From Frigoribacterium sp. PhB24 (lineage in GTDB: Bacteria; Actinomycetota; Actinomycetes; Actinomycetales; Microbacteriaceae), in the NCBI RefSeq assembly GCF_003755185.1, contig NZ_RKIC01000009.1, positions 620,001 through 684,000 on the forward strand: a DNA stretch of 64,000 bases. Reading direction: 5' to 3'. How positions within the stretch are numbered: position 1 is the stretch's first letter; each line of letters starts with the position of its first letter. The notes beneath the pieces are model-generated. The model made no database searches, was not told the origin of the DNA, and worked only from the letters and a program-made list of their open reading frames with translations. A program made the translations under genes and the position numbers. This document shows, in pieces, positions 46,389 through 57,408 of this stretch.

Positions 46389-48026
46389 TCAGCGCTTCGT
46401 CTTGACGATCTTCTCCTGGTTGACGTCGTCGGCGTCGGTGGCCTTGAACTCTTCACGCCCCACCGAGGCGAGCGGCTTGCCCTCACCGGTCTGGAACTCC
46501 TGCTTGAACGAATCGATGCCGCTCTCGAGGGCCGCGACGATCTCGTCGCTCAGGACGTTCTTCTCACGAAGATCGGACAACACGGACGTGTTGCGGCCCA
46601 TGTAGTCGAGGAGTTCACGCTCGAAGCGCAGGATGTCGGGCACGGGGACCTCGTCGAGCTTGCCGTTGGTGCCGGCCCAGATCGACACGACCTGGTCCTC
46701 GACGGGGTACGGCGAGTACTGCGGCTGCTTGAGCAGCTCGGTGAGACGGGCACCACGCGCGAGCTGACGACGGCTGGCGGCGTCGAGGTCGGACGCGAAC
46801 ATCGCGAAGGCCTCGAGCGACCGGTACTGCGCGAGCTCGAGCTTCAGCGTGCCCGAGACCTTCTTGATCGACTTGACCTGGGCGTCACCACCCACGCGAG
46901 ACACCGAGATGCCGACGTCGACAGCGGGACGCTGGTTGGCATTGAACAGGTCGGACTGCAGGAAGATCTGGCCGTCGGTGATCGAGATCACGTTGGTCGG
47001 AATGTAGGCCGAGACGTCGTTTGCCTTGGTCTCGATGATGGGCAGACCCGTCATCGACCCCGCACCCAGCTCGTCGGACAGCTTCGCGCAACGCTCGAGC
47101 AGACGCGAGTGCAGGTAGAACACGTCACCCGGGTAGGCCTCACGTCCCGGCGGACGACGGAGGAGCAGCGAAACGGCACGGTAGGCCTCGGCCTGCTTCG
47201 ACAGGTCGTCGAAGATGATGAGGACGTGCTTGCCGCTGTACATCCAGTGCTGGCCGATGGCCGAGCCGGTGTACGGGGCGAGGTACTTGAAGCCGGCGGG
47301 GTCCGAGGCGGGAGCGGCGACGATCGTCGTGTACTCCATGGCTCCGGCTTCTTCGAGGGCGCCCTTGACCGAGGCGATCGTCGAGCCCTTCTGACCGATG
47401 GCGACGTAGATGCAGCGGACCTGCTTGTTCTCGTCGCCGGACTCCCAGTTGGCCTTCTGGTTGATGATCGTGTCGATCGCGATGGCCGTCTTGCCGGTCT
47501 GACGGTCGCCGATGATGAGCTGACGCTGGCCACGGCCGACGGGGATCATGGCGTCGATGGCCTTGATGCCGGTCTGCATGGGCTCGTGGACCGACTTGCG
47601 CTGCATGACGCCGGGCGCTTGGAGCTCGAGGGCACGACGACCCTCGGTCGCGATGTCGCCGAGACCGTCGATGGGGGCACCCAGCGGGTCGACGACGCGA
47701 CCGAGGTAGCCGTCACCGACGGGGACGGAGAGGACCTCACCCGTGCGGGTGACCTCCATGCCCTCTTCGATGCCGGAGAACTCTCCGAGGACGATGGCGC
47801 CGATCTCGTCTTCGTCGAGGTTCTGGGCGAGGCCCTGCGTGCCGTCCGCGAAGCGGATGAGCTCGTTGGCCATGACGCCCGGGAGTCCCTCGACGTGGGC
47901 GATGCCGTCTGCTGCGTCCGTGACGTGGCCGACCTCGGTGGTCGAGGCCTTCGAGGGCTCGTACGACGAGACGAAGTCCTTCAGCGCGTCGCGAATCTCA
48001 TCCGGGCTGATCTTGATGTCTGCCAT
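46389..48026 (-). CDS. atpA: ATP synthase alpha subunit
   Basis: 545 residues; non-catalytic nucleotide-binding subunit of F1. Walker [16 protein letters not shown] and the family signature [14 protein letters not shown] are present. The C-terminal extension beyond about 515 ([20 protein letters not shown]) resembles the extended alpha tails of actinobacteria. ATG 48026 has a modest Shine-Dalgarno site. It follows atpH by 59 bases. Confidence 0.98.
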   Translation of the reverse strand: MADIKISPDEIRDALKDFVSSYEPSKASTTEVGHVTDAADGIAHVEGLPGVMANELIRFADGTQGLAQNLDEDEIGAIVLGEFSGIEEGMEVTRTGEVLSVPVGDGYLGRVVDPLGAPIDGLGDIATEGRRALELQAPGVMQRKSVHEPMQTGIKAIDAMIPVGRGQRQLIIGDRQTGKTAIAIDTIINQKANWESGDENKQVRCIYVAIGQKGSTIASVKGALEEAGAMEYTTIVAAPASDPAGFKYLAPYTGSAIGQHWMYSGKHVLIIFDDLSKQAEAYRAVSLLLRRPPGREAYPGDVFYLHSRLLERCAKLSDELGAGSMTGLPIIETKANDVSAYIPTNVISITDGQIFLQSDLFNANQRPAVDVGISVSRVGGDAQVKSIKKVSGTLKLELAQYRSLEAFAMFASDLDAASRRQLARGARLTELLKQPQYSPYPVEDQVVSIWAGTNGKLDEVPVPDILRFERELLDYMGRNTSVLSDLREKNVLSDEIVAALESGIDSFKQEFQTGEGKPLASVGREEFKATDADDVNQEKIVKTKR

Positions 48027-48085
48027 TGTGATTCCTATTCGTAGCGAGGCTTCGGGAGGCCTCGAGTCTGTGTGTGAGAGCGTGA

Positions 48086-48880
48086 CTAGCCGGCGAGCTG
48101 CAGGCGGAGCAGGCTGAGCTTGGTCGCGACGGTGCCGTCGATGACCTCGTCGCCCACCTGGACGCGGAGACCGCCGACGACGGCGGGGTCGACGACCTGG
48201 TTGATGCGCAGGCTACGCCCGAACTGCTTCGCCAAGCCGTGCTGCAGCCGTGTCACGTGCGCTCCGTCGAGGCGCACGGCGCTCGTGACGGTCGCGACGA
48301 GCTGGTCGGACTGGTCGGCGACGATGTCGGCCGCATGACGCAACAGTTCTCCGATGCGGCGACCGCGAGGCTGTCGCACCAGGTGCATGACGATGGCGAC
48401 CGTCTGACGGCTGGCCTTGCCTCCGAGCAGACGCTCGACCAGGGCCGCCTTCGCGGCCGGATCGCCCAGTTTGGAACCGATGGCCAATTCGAGTTGGGAG
48501 TCGGTGCGGACGGCGGCGTCGAACGCGAACAATTCGTTCTCGATGCCGCTGTCGGCGGGGGCGGTCGACGCGATCGCCCGGAAGGCGACCTCTTCGATTC
48601 CGGCCAGCAGGTCGTCGGAGGACGACCAGCGGCTGCCCACGACCGAGACGAGTAGCGCCCGTGCCGACTCGGAGAACGACCCGAAGAGCCGGTCGAGCAA
48701 CTGCTTCTTCGTCGCGACGTCGACGGCGGGGTCGGCGAGGTACGACTGCAGCTGAACGGAGCCGCCGACGACCCGGCCGGCGTCGAGCAGTTGCTCACCC
48801 GTCGTCAGGTCGACCGACCCGCCGAGGTCGGAGAGGACCGACCGCGCCGAACCGAGTGCTTCTCGGGACATGGAACCCAT
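48086..48880 (-). CDS. atpH: ATP synthase delta subunit
   Basis: 264 residues, longer than the roughly 180-residue E. coli delta; it links the F1 head to the stator b subunit. The C-terminal region [21 protein letters not shown] is the family signature. The first 90 residues contain an extended N-terminal helical domain. It starts 2 bases after atpF, so it is translationally coupled. It is separate from atpF, not fused as in mycobacteria. Confidence 0.95.
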   Translation of the reverse strand: MGSMSREALGSARSVLSDLGGSVDLTTGEQLLDAGRVVGGSVQLQSYLADPAVDVATKKQLLDRLFGSFSESARALLVSVVGSRWSSSDDLLAGIEEVAFRAIASTAPADSGIENELFAFDAAVRTDSQLELAIGSKLGDPAAKAALVERLLGGKASRQTVAIVMHLVRQPRGRRIGELLRHAADIVADQSDQLVATVTSAVRLDGAHVTRLQHGLAKQFGRSLRINQVVDPAVVGGLRVQVGDEVIDGTVATKLSLLRLQLAG

Positions 48881-48882
48881 CG

Positions 48883-49443
48883 TCAGTTGCCCGCCTTAGC
48901 GTTCTCGTCCGCCTCGAGGTCGGCGAGGAAGCGGTCGACCACGGCCGAGGCCTTGGCGTCGTCGCTGAGCGACTCACCGATGACGCCCGAGGCGAGGTCG
49001 ATGGCCAAGGAACCGACCTCGGACCGGAGCGAGGCGACGGCGGCCTGACGCTCGGCCTCGATCTGCGCGTGGGCGGAGGCGGTGATGCGGTCGGCATCGG
49101 CCTGCGCCTGCTGCTTGAGCTCGGCGATGATCTCGTTGCCTTCGGCGCGCGCGGCCTCACGGATGCGCGCTGCCTCGGCTCGGGCATCGGCCAGTTGCTT
49201 CTTGTATTCGTCGAGGGCCTTGGCAGCCTCGGCCTGCGCAGCTTCGGCGTGCTTGATGCCGCCTTCGATGCGCTCGGCACGCTCGTCGAGGATCTTGCGG
49301 AACTTGGGGATCGCGAAGAGCCCGAAGAACGCAGCGATGACCACGAAGACGACCAAGGACCAGAGGATGTCGTAACCAGCGGGGAAGAAGATGGCAGCGC
49401 CTTCGGGCGCACCACCCTCGGCCGCGAGGATCGTCTCGATCAT
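48883..49443 (-). CDS. atpF: ATP synthase b subunit
   Basis: 186 residues; stator stalk. One membrane helix at about 28-47 (ILWSLVVFVVIAAFFGLF) follows a short N-terminal segment, then a long charged coiled coil with regular Ala heptads (HAEAAQAEAAKALDEYKKQL). It lies 20 bases after atpE and 2 bases before atpH. Confidence 0.97.
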   Translation of the reverse strand: MIETILAAEGGAPEGAAIFFPAGYDILWSLVVFVVIAAFFGLFAIPKFRKILDERAERIEGGIKHAEAAQAEAAKALDEYKKQLADARAEAARIREAARAEGNEIIAELKQQAQADADRITASAHAQIEAERQAAVASLRSEVGSLAIDLASGVIGESLSDDAKASAVVDRFLADLEADENAKAGN

Positions 49444-49463
49444 CGGTGTGTCGTCCTAACTGA

Positions 49464-49751
<288 letters not shown>

Positions 49752-50600
49752 TTAGTGTTCTTTCGCCGCGGCCTGTTGGATGTAGACCGAGGCGAGGAGC
49801 GTGAAGACGTAGGCCTGCAGCACGGCGACGGCCATCTCGACGATGGTCATCACGAAGCCACCGATGAGGGTGAGCGCTCCGAAGGCCATGAAGCCCCCGC
49901 TCATGCTGAAGAAGAAGAAGTGCGTCGCGGCGAAGCAGAGCACCAGCAGGAGGTGGCCGACCATCATGTTCAGCAGGAGTCGAAGGGCCAACGAGATGGG
50001 CCGCACGATGAAGATGTTGATGAACTCGATGGGCGTCAGCAGGATGTACATAACCCACGGCACACCGGGCGGGAAGAGGGCGTTGCGCAAGAACGTCGCG
50101 CCACCGGCCTCACGGAAGCCCGCGTAGATGAACATGATGTACGCGACGACCGCCAGCAGCAGCGGCATCGCGATGACCGAGGTACCCGCGATGTTGAGGC
50201 CCGGAATGATGCCGGTGATGTTCATGGCGAAGATGCCGAAGAACATGGCAGCCAGCAGCGGCAGGTATTTGCGTCCGAGCTTCTCGCCGAGGATCTCTTC
50301 GACGATCTGGATTCGGACGAAGTCGAGGCCCAGCTCTGCGATGCTCTGCCCGCGAGACGGGATGAGCCGACCCTTGCGCAGGGCCAGCCAGAACAGCAGC
50401 AACATGACGGCGATCGCGAAGAGGCGGACCAGCATGATGCGGTTCAGCTCGAAGGGGGTGCCCTCGAAGAAGATGGCGGGAGGGAAGAACTCGTCAAGAG
50501 TCGGGGCGTGGAATCCCCCGTCCCCGTGGCCGGCTTCGGCAGCGGAGAGCAGGTTCACAGCGTTCGCTATCAGCGCTATCTCCTGTGTCGGGGCGAGCAC
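49752..50600 (-). CDS. atpB: ATP synthase a subunit
   Basis: 282 residues with five to six membrane helices; forms the proton half-channels with the c ring. The essential Arg is in SLALRLLLNMMVGHLLL. The start is uncertain: GTG 50600 opens the frame, but AGGAG occurs inside it at about codons 6-7, and the conserved sequence begins only around LLSAAEAG. An internal GTG at codon 15 (50558) is the main alternative. It follows atpI by 140 bases and leads the atpBEFHAGDC series. Confidence 0.95.
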   Translation of the reverse strand: MLAPTQEIALIANAVNLLSAAEAGHGDGGFHAPTLDEFFPPAIFFEGTPFELNRIMLVRLFAIAVMLLLFWLALRKGRLIPSRGQSIAELGLDFVRIQIVEEILGEKLGRKYLPLLAAMFFGIFAMNITGIIPGLNIAGTSVIAMPLLLAVVAYIMFIYAGFREAGGATFLRNALFPPGVPWVMYILLTPIEFINIFIVRPISLALRLLLNMMVGHLLLVLCFAATHFFFFSMSGGFMAFGALTLIGGFVMTIVEMAVAVLQAYVFTLLASVYIQQAAAKEH

Positions 50601-50740
50601 CCTGAAGTGTCGCGACGATTGGTGGGGTTTGTCATCCGTGCACGCTGGAGACGCGGCCGGGGAACGTCGTCAACCCTATCAAGGTAATGGTTGCTTGGAC
50701 GAATCGGTCGAGGTATTTTCACCCTCTGCACGCATGTCCG

Positions 50741-51166
50741 TCACTCCTGGGGCGCAGGGGGCAAGGTCGCATCGCTGACGTACGACAGTCGGCCCCGGAC
50801 GACCACCAGCGCGTCGACGGCGAGCGTGCCGATGATCGAGACGACCAAGGCCAGGAACAGCACGATGTCGTTGACGAACGGCTGGTCGCGCAGCACGACG
50901 AGCAGCACGATGAAGATGATCAGCTTGAGCAGCCAGGCGCCCATGACGATGCCGAAGAACGCGCCGAGGGTGAACCGGATCGCCACCAGCATGCTCGCGG
51001 CCGTGATCGCGGCGAAGAGGATCGCCAGGCCGACCCCGACGAGGGCGCTCCACAGACCGTCGGTACCGGCGAACAGGTAGCCGAGTCCCCCTCCGACCAC
51101 GGCGATGACGAGGGCGAGCACGCCCGTGTACTTGAGGATCTGGGTGAAGATCGAGCCGGCGTTCAT
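50741..51166 (-). CDS. AtpI-like membrane protein
   Basis: 141 residues with four hydrophobic segments at about 12-32, 38-62, 70-90 and 98-120. It occupies the position of actinobacterial atpI (like Rv1303) between the sugar-phosphate transferase and atpB. AtpI proteins help assemble the c ring or carry magnesium. Sequence similarity to classical AtpI is low, so the assignment is by position and topology. Its ATG overlaps the upstream stop (ATGA). Confidence 0.75.
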   Translation of the reverse strand: MNAGSIFTQILKYTGVLALVIAVVGGGLGYLFAGTDGLWSALVGVGLAILFAAITAASMLVAIRFTLGAFFGIVMGAWLLKLIIFIVLLVVLRDQPFVNDIVLFLALVVSIIGTLAVDALVVVRGRLSYVSDATLPPAPQE

Positions 51167-52443
51167 GGGTGGTCCTTCGGGTTCGTCAATTCGGGCACCA
51201 CGGCCTGGGCCGCGGTGTCGGTGTCGTGCGGGTCGAGGGCGTCCGCGGCGGCGTCGAGGGGGTCGAACCGGTCGGACTCCGTCACCGAGAGTTCGCCGGT
51301 GCGCGTGGTCTGGACGGCGATCTCGACCTTCTTGCGGCGGCTGAGGGGCGACAACGTCGCGGCCGTGCAGGCGACCAGACCGACACCGAGGAACACGGCG
51401 ACCAGATAGGTGGGCTTCACGAAGAGGAACATCAGGCCGCCGACGGCCGCGACGAGGGTCCAGGCGTAGAAGATCAGGACGGCCTGGAAGTGCGAGTGCC
51501 CCATGTCGAGGAGGCGGTGGTGCAGGTGCTTGCGGTCGGCGGTGAAGGGAGACTTGCCGGCGCTCAGCCGACGGAGGACGGCGAGGCCGAAGTCGAGCAA
51601 CGGGACGATCAGGATCGCGAACGGCAGCACGATCGGGATGAACGCCGGCAGGAGAGCGGTACGGGAGATGCCTGCCGGATCGATCTGCCCGGTCACCGAG
51701 ATGGCGCTCGTGGCCATGACGAGGCCGGTGAGCAGCGCGCCCGCGTCACCCATGAAGAGCTTGGCCGGGTGCCAGTTGAGCGGCAGGAACCCGAGACAGG
51801 CCCCGATCAGCACGGCGGAGAGCAGCGCCGCGAGGTTGAAGTACTCGGTCTGGCCGATGGTGATCGACAGGACGAAGCTGTAGACGAAGAAGACGCCGTT
51901 CGCGATGATGGCGACCCCGGCCACGAGGCCGTCGAGACCGTCGATGAAGTTCACGGCGTTCATCACGAGGACGATCGTCAGGACCGTGAGCACGAGAGAC
52001 ATGTACGGCGAACCGATGGCGAGGCTGCCACCGATGGGCAGCGAGACGAGTTGCACGCCCTGCCAGGCCAGGACCCCGGCGGCGATGATCTGCCCTGCCA
52101 GCTTGGTCATCCAGTCGAGGTCGTACAGGTCGTCGACGACTCCGATCACGACGATGATCGTGGCGGCACCGATGATGGCCAAGGGTGGGCCTGCGTCGGC
52201 GAACACGAGACGGAAGTAGTCGACTCCCGAGATGAGGGGGAAGACGAACCAGGCCGCGAGGAGCGCGACGACGATGCCGGCCCACATCGCGATGCCCCCG
52301 AGGCGTGGCGTCGGCGTCTGGTGGACGTCGCGCTCACGGATCTTGGGGTAGAGGCGGTACTTCAGGCCCACGCGCCACACGACGACGGACAGGACGAAGC
52401 TGACCGCGGCCGAGATCGCCAGCGCGAGGAGGTAGTACCTCAC
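51163..52443 (-). CDS. MraY/WecA-like undecaprenyl-phosphate sugar-1-phosphate transferase
   Basis: 426 residues with about ten or eleven membrane helices. It probably transfers GlcNAc-1-phosphate from UDP-GlcNAc to a polyprenyl phosphate, the first step of cell-wall polymer linkage (WecA/TagO type). Motifs: GVVDDLYDLD (metal-binding Asp pair), NAVNFIDGLDGLVAG, and HLHHRLLDMGHS (the HxxHR-type motif). The C-terminal tail is hydrophilic. It is coupled to sua5 upstream (4-base overlap) and to atpI downstream, as in mycobacteria (rfe). Confidence 0.93.
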   Translation of the reverse strand: MRYYLLALAISAAVSFVLSVVVWRVGLKYRLYPKIRERDVHQTPTPRLGGIAMWAGIVVALLAAWFVFPLISGVDYFRLVFADAGPPLAIIGAATIIVVIGVVDDLYDLDWMTKLAGQIIAAGVLAWQGVQLVSLPIGGSLAIGSPYMSLVLTVLTIVLVMNAVNFIDGLDGLVAGVAIIANGVFFVYSFVLSITIGQTEYFNLAALLSAVLIGACLGFLPLNWHPAKLFMGDAGALLTGLVMATSAISVTGQIDPAGISRTALLPAFIPIVLPFAILIVPLLDFGLAVLRRLSAGKSPFTADRKHLHHRLLDMGHSHFQAVLIFYAWTLVAAVGGLMFLFVKPTYLVAVFLGVGLVACTAATLSPLSRRKKVEIAVQTTRTGELSVTESDRFDPLDAAADALDPHDTDTAAQAVVPELTNPKDHP

Positions 52444-53117
52444 GCGAGGGCGTCGACCCCGACGACGCGGGTGATGTCGGCGTCGGACAGGACGCCGTGG
52501 CGCACGATGCGCAACACCCCGTCGGCACCGCCCGTGGCGTCGACGATCGTCGAACCCGTGTTGGCGCCGGCCCGGTGCTCGTACGACGTGCCCGCGGGGC
52601 CGTCGTCGAGGTAGACCGACACCGAGTCGCCCAGCATGCGACGTGCGTCACCCGCCGACTCGGCAGCGGGCCGGCCGGTCAGGTTGGCGCTCGAGACCGC
52701 GAGCGGGCCGGTCTCTTCGAGCAACTCGAGGGCGATGCGGTGGCTCGGCACCCGCAGGGCGACGGTGCCCCTGGTCTCGCCGAGGTCCCAGCTGAGCGAC
52801 GCCTGGGCACGGAAGATCACCGTGAGCGGCCCGGGCCAGAACTCGTCGAGCAACGGCCGGACGACCTCGGGCACCCGGTCGGTGAGCGCGGCGAGCGTCT
52901 CTTGTCCCTTGATGAGCACGGGGGGCGGTGACTGGCGACCACGCCCCTTGGCGTCGAGCAGACGCTGGACGGCGGTCGGGTCGAACGCATCGGCCGCGAC
53001 GCCGTACACCGTGTCGGTCGGCAGGACGACGAGCTCGCCCCGCCCGATGGCACCGCGCGCCATGCGCATGCCGGCGAGGAGTTCGGAGTCGACGGAGCAG
53101 TCGTGAAAAGTGGCCAT
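52440..53117 (-). CDS. L-threonylcarbamoyladenylate synthase (Sua5/YwlC/TsaC family)
   Basis: 225 residues. Makes threonylcarbamoyl-AMP for the t6A modification of ANN-decoding tRNAs. The core motif is VVLPTDTVYGVAADAF, with KGRGRQSPPPVLIKG and FWPGPLTVIF. There is no C-terminal Sua5 domain, so it is the short TsaC type. ATG 53117 has a TATCAT box 9 bases upstream. It lies 39 bases after prmC. tRNA modification is thus coupled to translation factor genes. Confidence 0.95.
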   Translation of the reverse strand: MATFHDCSVDSELLAGMRMARGAIGRGELVVLPTDTVYGVAADAFDPTAVQRLLDAKGRGRQSPPPVLIKGQETLAALTDRVPEVVRPLLDEFWPGPLTVIFRAQASLSWDLGETRGTVALRVPSHRIALELLEETGPLAVSSANLTGRPAAESAGDARRMLGDSVSVYLDDGPAGTSYEHRAGANTGSTIVDATGGADGVLRIVRHGVLSDADITRVVGVDALA

Positions 53118-53126
53118 GACGTGACG

Positions 53127-53132
53127 ATGATA
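53127..53132 (-). promoter_or_regulatory. Candidate -10 box before the threonylcarbamoyl-AMP synthase gene
   Basis: Reads TATCAT on the minus strand, 9 bases before ATG 53117, in a 39-base gap. Spacing is slightly longer than at other leaderless genes. Confidence 0.35.
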
Positions 53133-53156
53133 GTGCGACGGACCGGGAGAACCCGG

Positions 53157-54047
53157 TCAGCGCACCGCCGTCGTCGCCCGGTCGCGACCGGTGAGGTCGG
53201 GATGCGTGGCCGGGGAACGCCAACCGTCGGCCGTCAGGAGGCCGCGGATCGCGCCTCCTTGGAGCTCGCCGTGCTCGATGACGAGCGCTCCCCCGGGGCG
53301 GAGCAGTCGTCGGGCCGTGAGAGACAGGGCACGGACGAGGTCGAGACCGTCCTCACCGCCGTAGAGGGCGAGGGCGGGATCGTGGAGGCGGACCTCGGGA
53401 TCGCGGGGGACCATTCCGGTCGGCACGTACGGCGGGTTGGACACCACGACCGCGACGGTGCCGTCGAGTTCGGGCAGCGCGTCGGAGAGGTCGCCCTCGA
53501 CGAGCCGCACGTTGTCGGCCCCCACCGACGCGATGTTGCGACGAGTCCAGACGGCGGCGGCGGGCGAGAGTTCGACGGCGACCACGGACGCCGTGGGCAC
53601 CTCGGAGGCCATCGCCAACGCCAGGGCCCCGCTGCCTGTGCCGAGGTCGACGGCCACGGGCGACGGGTCGGGCACGGCACGCAGCGCGTCGATCGCCAGC
53701 TGGGCGACGCCCTCGGTCTCGGGACGCGGCACGAAGACACCGGGCCCCACGTGCAGCTCGAGGCGGCGGAAGGACGCGCGCCCCGTGATGTGCTGCAGGG
53801 GCTCGCGGGAGGCGCGGCGCGTGACCGCGGAGATCAGCGCCTCCTGCTCGTCCGTCGCCAGCGGCGCCGAGGTGACGGCCCTCGCGCGCACGACTCCCCT
53901 GGCCAGGCCGGTGACGTGCCCGAGCAGCAGTTCTGCGTCGACGTCGGGCGACGGGACCCCCGCGTCGGCGAGGACGCTCGACGCCACCCGGAGGGCGGCG
54001 TCGACCGTCGTCGCGCCGACGAAGGCCGCGGCGATCGGGTCGGTCAC
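53157..54047 (-). CDS. prmC: Release factor glutamine methyltransferase PrmC
   Basis: 296 residues. Methylates the Gln of the GGQ motif in release factors. SAM-binding [15 protein letters not shown] and the catalytic VVSNPPYVP are present, with the N-terminal helical domain before them. GTG 54047 overlaps the prfA stop as GTGA; a longer frame from 54977 is a shadow of prfA. The substrate, PrfA, is encoded directly upstream. Confidence 0.96.
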   Translation of the reverse strand: MTDPIAAAFVGATTVDAALRVASSVLADAGVPSPDVDAELLLGHVTGLARGVVRARAVTSAPLATDEQEALISAVTRRASREPLQHITGRASFRRLELHVGPGVFVPRPETEGVAQLAIDALRAVPDPSPVAVDLGTGSGALALAMASEVPTASVVAVELSPAAAVWTRRNIASVGADNVRLVEGDLSDALPELDGTVAVVVSNPPYVPTGMVPRDPEVRLHDPALALYGGEDGLDLVRALSLTARRLLRPGGALVIEHGELQGGAIRGLLTADGWRSPATHPDLTGRDRATTAVR

Positions 54048-55126
54048 GACGCGGTGTCGCCGATCTCGGCGAGGCGCGCCTCTTCGTCGGCCTGGATGCA
54101 CGAATCGACCACCGGGTCGAGCGCACCGTCCATGACCGCGTCGAGGTTGTACGCCTTGTAGCCGGTGCGGTGGTCGGCGATGCGGTTCTCGGGGAAGTTG
54201 TAGGTGCGGATGCGCTCCGACCGGTCCATGCCCCTGATCTGGCTCTTGCGGGCGTCCGACGCGATGGCCGCCTGCTCTTCTTGCTGACGGGCCAGGATGC
54301 GCGCCCGCAGCACACGCATGCCGGCCTCGCGGTTCTGCAGCTGGCTCTTCTCGTTCTGCATCGCCACCACGATGCCCGTGGGCAGGTGCGTGATGCGGAC
54401 GGCGGAGTCGGTGGTGTTGACCGACTGGCCCCCGGGGCCGCTCGACCGGTAGACGTCGATCTTGAGGTCGTTCTGGTTGATGTCGACCTCTTCGGGCTCG
54501 TCGACCTCGGGGAACACGAGCACGCCCGTGGTCGAGGTGTGGATGCGCCCCTGCGACTCGGTGGCGGGCACCCGCTGCACGCGGTGCACGCCGCCCTCGT
54601 ACTTGAGGTGCGCCCAGACGCCCTGTGAGGGATCGGACGAGTTCGACTTGATCGCGACCTGCACGTTCTTGTAGCCGCCGAGGTCGGAGTCGTCGCTCGC
54701 GATCATCTCGGACTTCCAGCCCTTCGACTCGGCGTAGTGCAGGTACATGCGCAGCAGGTCGGCCGCGAAGAGGGCGCTCTCGGCCCCGCCTTCGCCGCCC
54801 TTGATCTCCATGATCACGTCGCGCCCGTCGTCCGGGTCGCGCGGGATCAGGAGGCGCCTCAAGCGCTCCTGGGTCTCGTCGAGGGCCTGCTCGAGAGCGG
54901 GCACCTCGTCGGCGAACGCCTCGTCCTCTTTCGCGAGTTCGCGCGCTGCCTCGAGGTCCTCGCCCGCCTGCTGCCACGCCGAGTGAGCAGCCACGATGCG
55001 ACTGAGCTCGGCGTAGCGACGGTTAATCTTCTTGGCGCGCGCGGCGTCGGCGTGGACGGCCGGATCGCTGAGCTGCGTCTGCAGGTCGTCGTGCTCGGCC
55101 AGCAGCACGACCACCGACTCGAACAC
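54044..55126 (-). CDS. prfA: Peptide chain release factor 1
   Basis: 360 residues. Recognises UAA and UAG and triggers peptide release. The GGQ loop is [17 protein letters not shown], the site methylated by PrmC. The anticodon-like recognition region is conserved ([20 protein letters not shown]). GTG 55126 has AAGGAG upstream, 2 bases after the rho stop. Typical rho-prfA-prmC operon. Confidence 0.98.
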   Translation of the reverse strand: MFESVVVLLAEHDDLQTQLSDPAVHADAARAKKINRRYAELSRIVAAHSAWQQAGEDLEAARELAKEDEAFADEVPALEQALDETQERLRRLLIPRDPDDGRDVIMEIKGGEGGAESALFAADLLRMYLHYAESKGWKSEMIASDDSDLGGYKNVQVAIKSNSSDPSQGVWAHLKYEGGVHRVQRVPATESQGRIHTSTTGVLVFPEVDEPEEVDINQNDLKIDVYRSSGPGGQSVNTTDSAVRITHLPTGIVVAMQNEKSQLQNREAGMRVLRARILARQQEEQAAIASDARKSQIRGMDRSERIRTYNFPENRIADHRTGYKAYNLDAVMDGALDPVVDSCIQADEEARLAEIGDTAS

Positions 55127-55128
55127 GC

Positions 55129-57408
55129 TCAGTGCTCCTTGTGACCCGAGTCGTGTCCGTTCGAGGCGGGGACCGACTTCTGGACCTGGACGAGGAACTC
55201 GACGTTCGACTGCGTCTCGCGCAGGTTGCGCAGGACGATCTCGAGCGCCTGCTGCTGGTCGAGACCGGCCAGTGCCCGGCGCAGGCGCCAGGTGATCTTG
55301 ACCTCGTCGGGGCTGAGCAGCATCTCTTCGCGACGCGTACCCGACGCGTTGACGTCGACGGCGGGGAAGATCCGCTTGTCGGCCAGGTGCCGCGACAGAC
55401 GGAGCTCCATGTTGCCGGTGCCCTTGAACTCCTCGAAGATGACCTCGTCCATCTTCGAACCGGTCTCGACGAGAGCGGTCGCGAGGATGGTCAACGAGCC
55501 GCCGTTCTCGATGTTGCGCGCGGCGCCGAAGAAGCGCTTCGGCGGGTAGAGGGCCGACGAGTCGACACCACCCGAGAGGACGCGACCCGACGCCGGTGCG
55601 GCCAAGTTGTACGCGCGGCCGAGGCGCGTGATCGAGTCGAGCAGCACGACGACGTCGTGGCCCAGCTCGACGAGGCGCTTGGCGCGCTCGATGGCCAGCT
55701 CGGCGACCGTGGTGTGGTCCTCGGCCGGGCGGTCGAAGGTCGAGGCGATGACCTCGCCCTTGACGGTGCGCTGCATGTCGGTGACCTCTTCGGGTCGCTC
55801 GTCGACGAGCACGACCATGAGGTGCACCTCGGGGTTGTTGACCGCGATGGCGTTGGCGATCGACTGGAGGACGAGGGTCTTTCCGGCCTTGGGGGGCGAG
55901 ACGATGAGACCCCGCTGCCCCTTGCCGATCGGCGACACGAGATCGATGATGCGGGTCGAGAGCTTCTGCGGTTCGGTCTCGAGACGCAGGCGCTCCTGCG
56001 GGTAGAGCGGTGTCAGCTTGCTGAACTCGACACGCTTGGCCGCCTCGTCGACTGGCTGGCCGTTGATCGAGTCGATCTTGACGATCGCGTTGTACTTCTG
56101 CCGACCCTGACCCTGGTCGCCCTCATGGGGCTGACGGATGGCTCCGACGACCGCGTCGCCCTTGCGCAGGTGGTACTTCTTGACCTGGCCGAGCGAGACG
56201 TAGACGTCGCTCGCACCGGGCAGGTAGCCGGTGGTGCGCACGAACGCGTAGTTCTCGAGCACGTCGAGGATGCCCGCGACGGGGATGAGGACGTCGTCCT
56301 CACCGATCTCGGGCTCGACGTCGTCGTTCTGGGCACCACGACCGCGCTTGCGGTCACGCTGACGGCCGCGACCCTGACGGCCGCCCTCGTCGTTCTGACC
56401 ACCGGCCTGCGGGCCGTTGCCGGCCTGCTCGCCGCGCGCCGCGTCGTTCTTCTCGCCGGCCTCACGCTGCGCCTGCTGCTCGGCCTTCTGGTCACCGCGG
56501 TGCTGGTCGCCGCGCTGCTGGCCGTTCTGCTGCTGGCCGTTCTGCTGGGCGTCGGCCTTCTGGCCGCCGTTCTGCTGGCCGCCGTTCTGCTCGGTCTGGG
56601 CCTGCTGCCCACCCTTGCCACGGTTGCGGTTGCGGCTGCGACGGCCGCCACCCTGCTGGCCACCGTTCTGCTGCTCGCCGTTCTGCTGGTCGGACTGGGC
56701 CTGGTCGGCCTGGCCCTGGTCGGCTTGGCCCTGCTGGTCGGAGACGACCTCGTCGGTGGACGCGGACGGGGCGGCCTCGGTGGCCGCCGACTGCTCGGCG
56801 GCCGGGGTCTCGACCGACGCACCGGGCTGCGTCGCGTCGGCGGCGACGGACGCGTCGGAGGCGCGGCGCGAGCCACGACGGCGGGACGGACGCTCGGAGG
56901 CCGCGACCGGCTCGGTCGTGGACTGCTCGGTCGGCGACTGCTCGACGGCGGGGACGGAAGCCTCGACGGCGGCGGCCTCGGTGGCCGGCACCTCGACGAG
57001 AGGCGTGACGCCGGTCTCGCCGGCGTTCACGTGCGCACCGGCGGCGCGGGACTCGGGAGCCCCGGCGGCGGACGTGGCGCGACGCGAGCCGCGACGTGCC
57101 CGGGTCGGCGCCTCGGTGGGCTCGGCGACCGTCTCGGCCGCGGGGGCCTCGGCGCTCTCGGCGACGGCGGTCTCGACGGACGCCGGGACGCCGGCGCCGA
57201 CGACACCGTCGAGCGTCGGTTGGGGGGCGACCTCGGCGGCGGCCCCCTCGCCCTGCTTCGCCGCGATGGCGGCGACGAGGTCGCCCTTGCGCAGCTTCGA
57301 GATGCCGCTGATGCCGAGCGACGAGGCGAGGGCCTGCAGCTGGGGCAGGCGCATGGCGGTGAGTTCGGGCGTGGACGGCGCAGCGGCGCCGTTCTGGACG
57401 TCAGTCAC
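55129..57408 (-). CDS. rho: Transcription termination factor Rho with long Gln/Asn-rich insert
   Basis: 759 residues. A Rho_N SAP-like segment ([32 protein letters not shown]) is at about 15-55. A disordered, mostly Ala/Glu/Pro region runs to about 215, followed by an extraordinary Gln/Asn/Gly-rich stretch at about 220-345 ending in Arg/Gly repeats. The RNA-binding domain ([19 protein letters not shown]) begins near 375 and the ATPase core has [12 protein letters not shown] and [13 protein letters not shown]. coli Rho has 419 residues. GTG 57408 has AAAGGA 12 bases upstream. The 272-base leader may mediate autoregulation. Confidence 0.97.
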   Translation of the reverse strand: MTDVQNGAAAPSTPELTAMRLPQLQALASSLGISGISKLRKGDLVAAIAAKQGEGAAAEVAPQPTLDGVVGAGVPASVETAVAESAEAPAAETVAEPTEAPTRARRGSRRATSAAGAPESRAAGAHVNAGETGVTPLVEVPATEAAAVEASVPAVEQSPTEQSTTEPVAASERPSRRRGSRRASDASVAADATQPGASVETPAAEQSAATEAAPSASTDEVVSDQQGQADQGQADQAQSDQQNGEQQNGGQQGGGRRSRNRNRGKGGQQAQTEQNGGQQNGGQKADAQQNGQQQNGQQRGDQHRGDQKAEQQAQREAGEKNDAARGEQAGNGPQAGGQNDEGGRQGRGRQRDRKRGRGAQNDDVEPEIGEDDVLIPVAGILDVLENYAFVRTTGYLPGASDVYVSLGQVKKYHLRKGDAVVGAIRQPHEGDQGQGRQKYNAIVKIDSINGQPVDEAAKRVEFSKLTPLYPQERLRLETEPQKLSTRIIDLVSPIGKGQRGLIVSPPKAGKTLVLQSIANAIAVNNPEVHLMVVLVDERPEEVTDMQRTVKGEVIASTFDRPAEDHTTVAELAIERAKRLVELGHDVVVLLDSITRLGRAYNLAAPASGRVLSGGVDSSALYPPKRFFGAARNIENGGSLTILATALVETGSKMDEVIFEEFKGTGNMELRLSRHLADKRIFPAVDVNASGTRREEMLLSPDEVKITWRLRRALAGLDQQQALEIVLRNLRETQSNVEFLVQVQKSVPASNGHDSGHKEH

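Noticed and set aside
53808-53820. GGAGGCGCGGCGC copies inside prmC, yaaA (43537-43550) and rho (56857-56869)
   Set aside because: Within coding sequence without an inverted partner; Arg-Arg-Ala-Ser-type codons in a high-GC genome produce this string often, so I did not count them as terminators.
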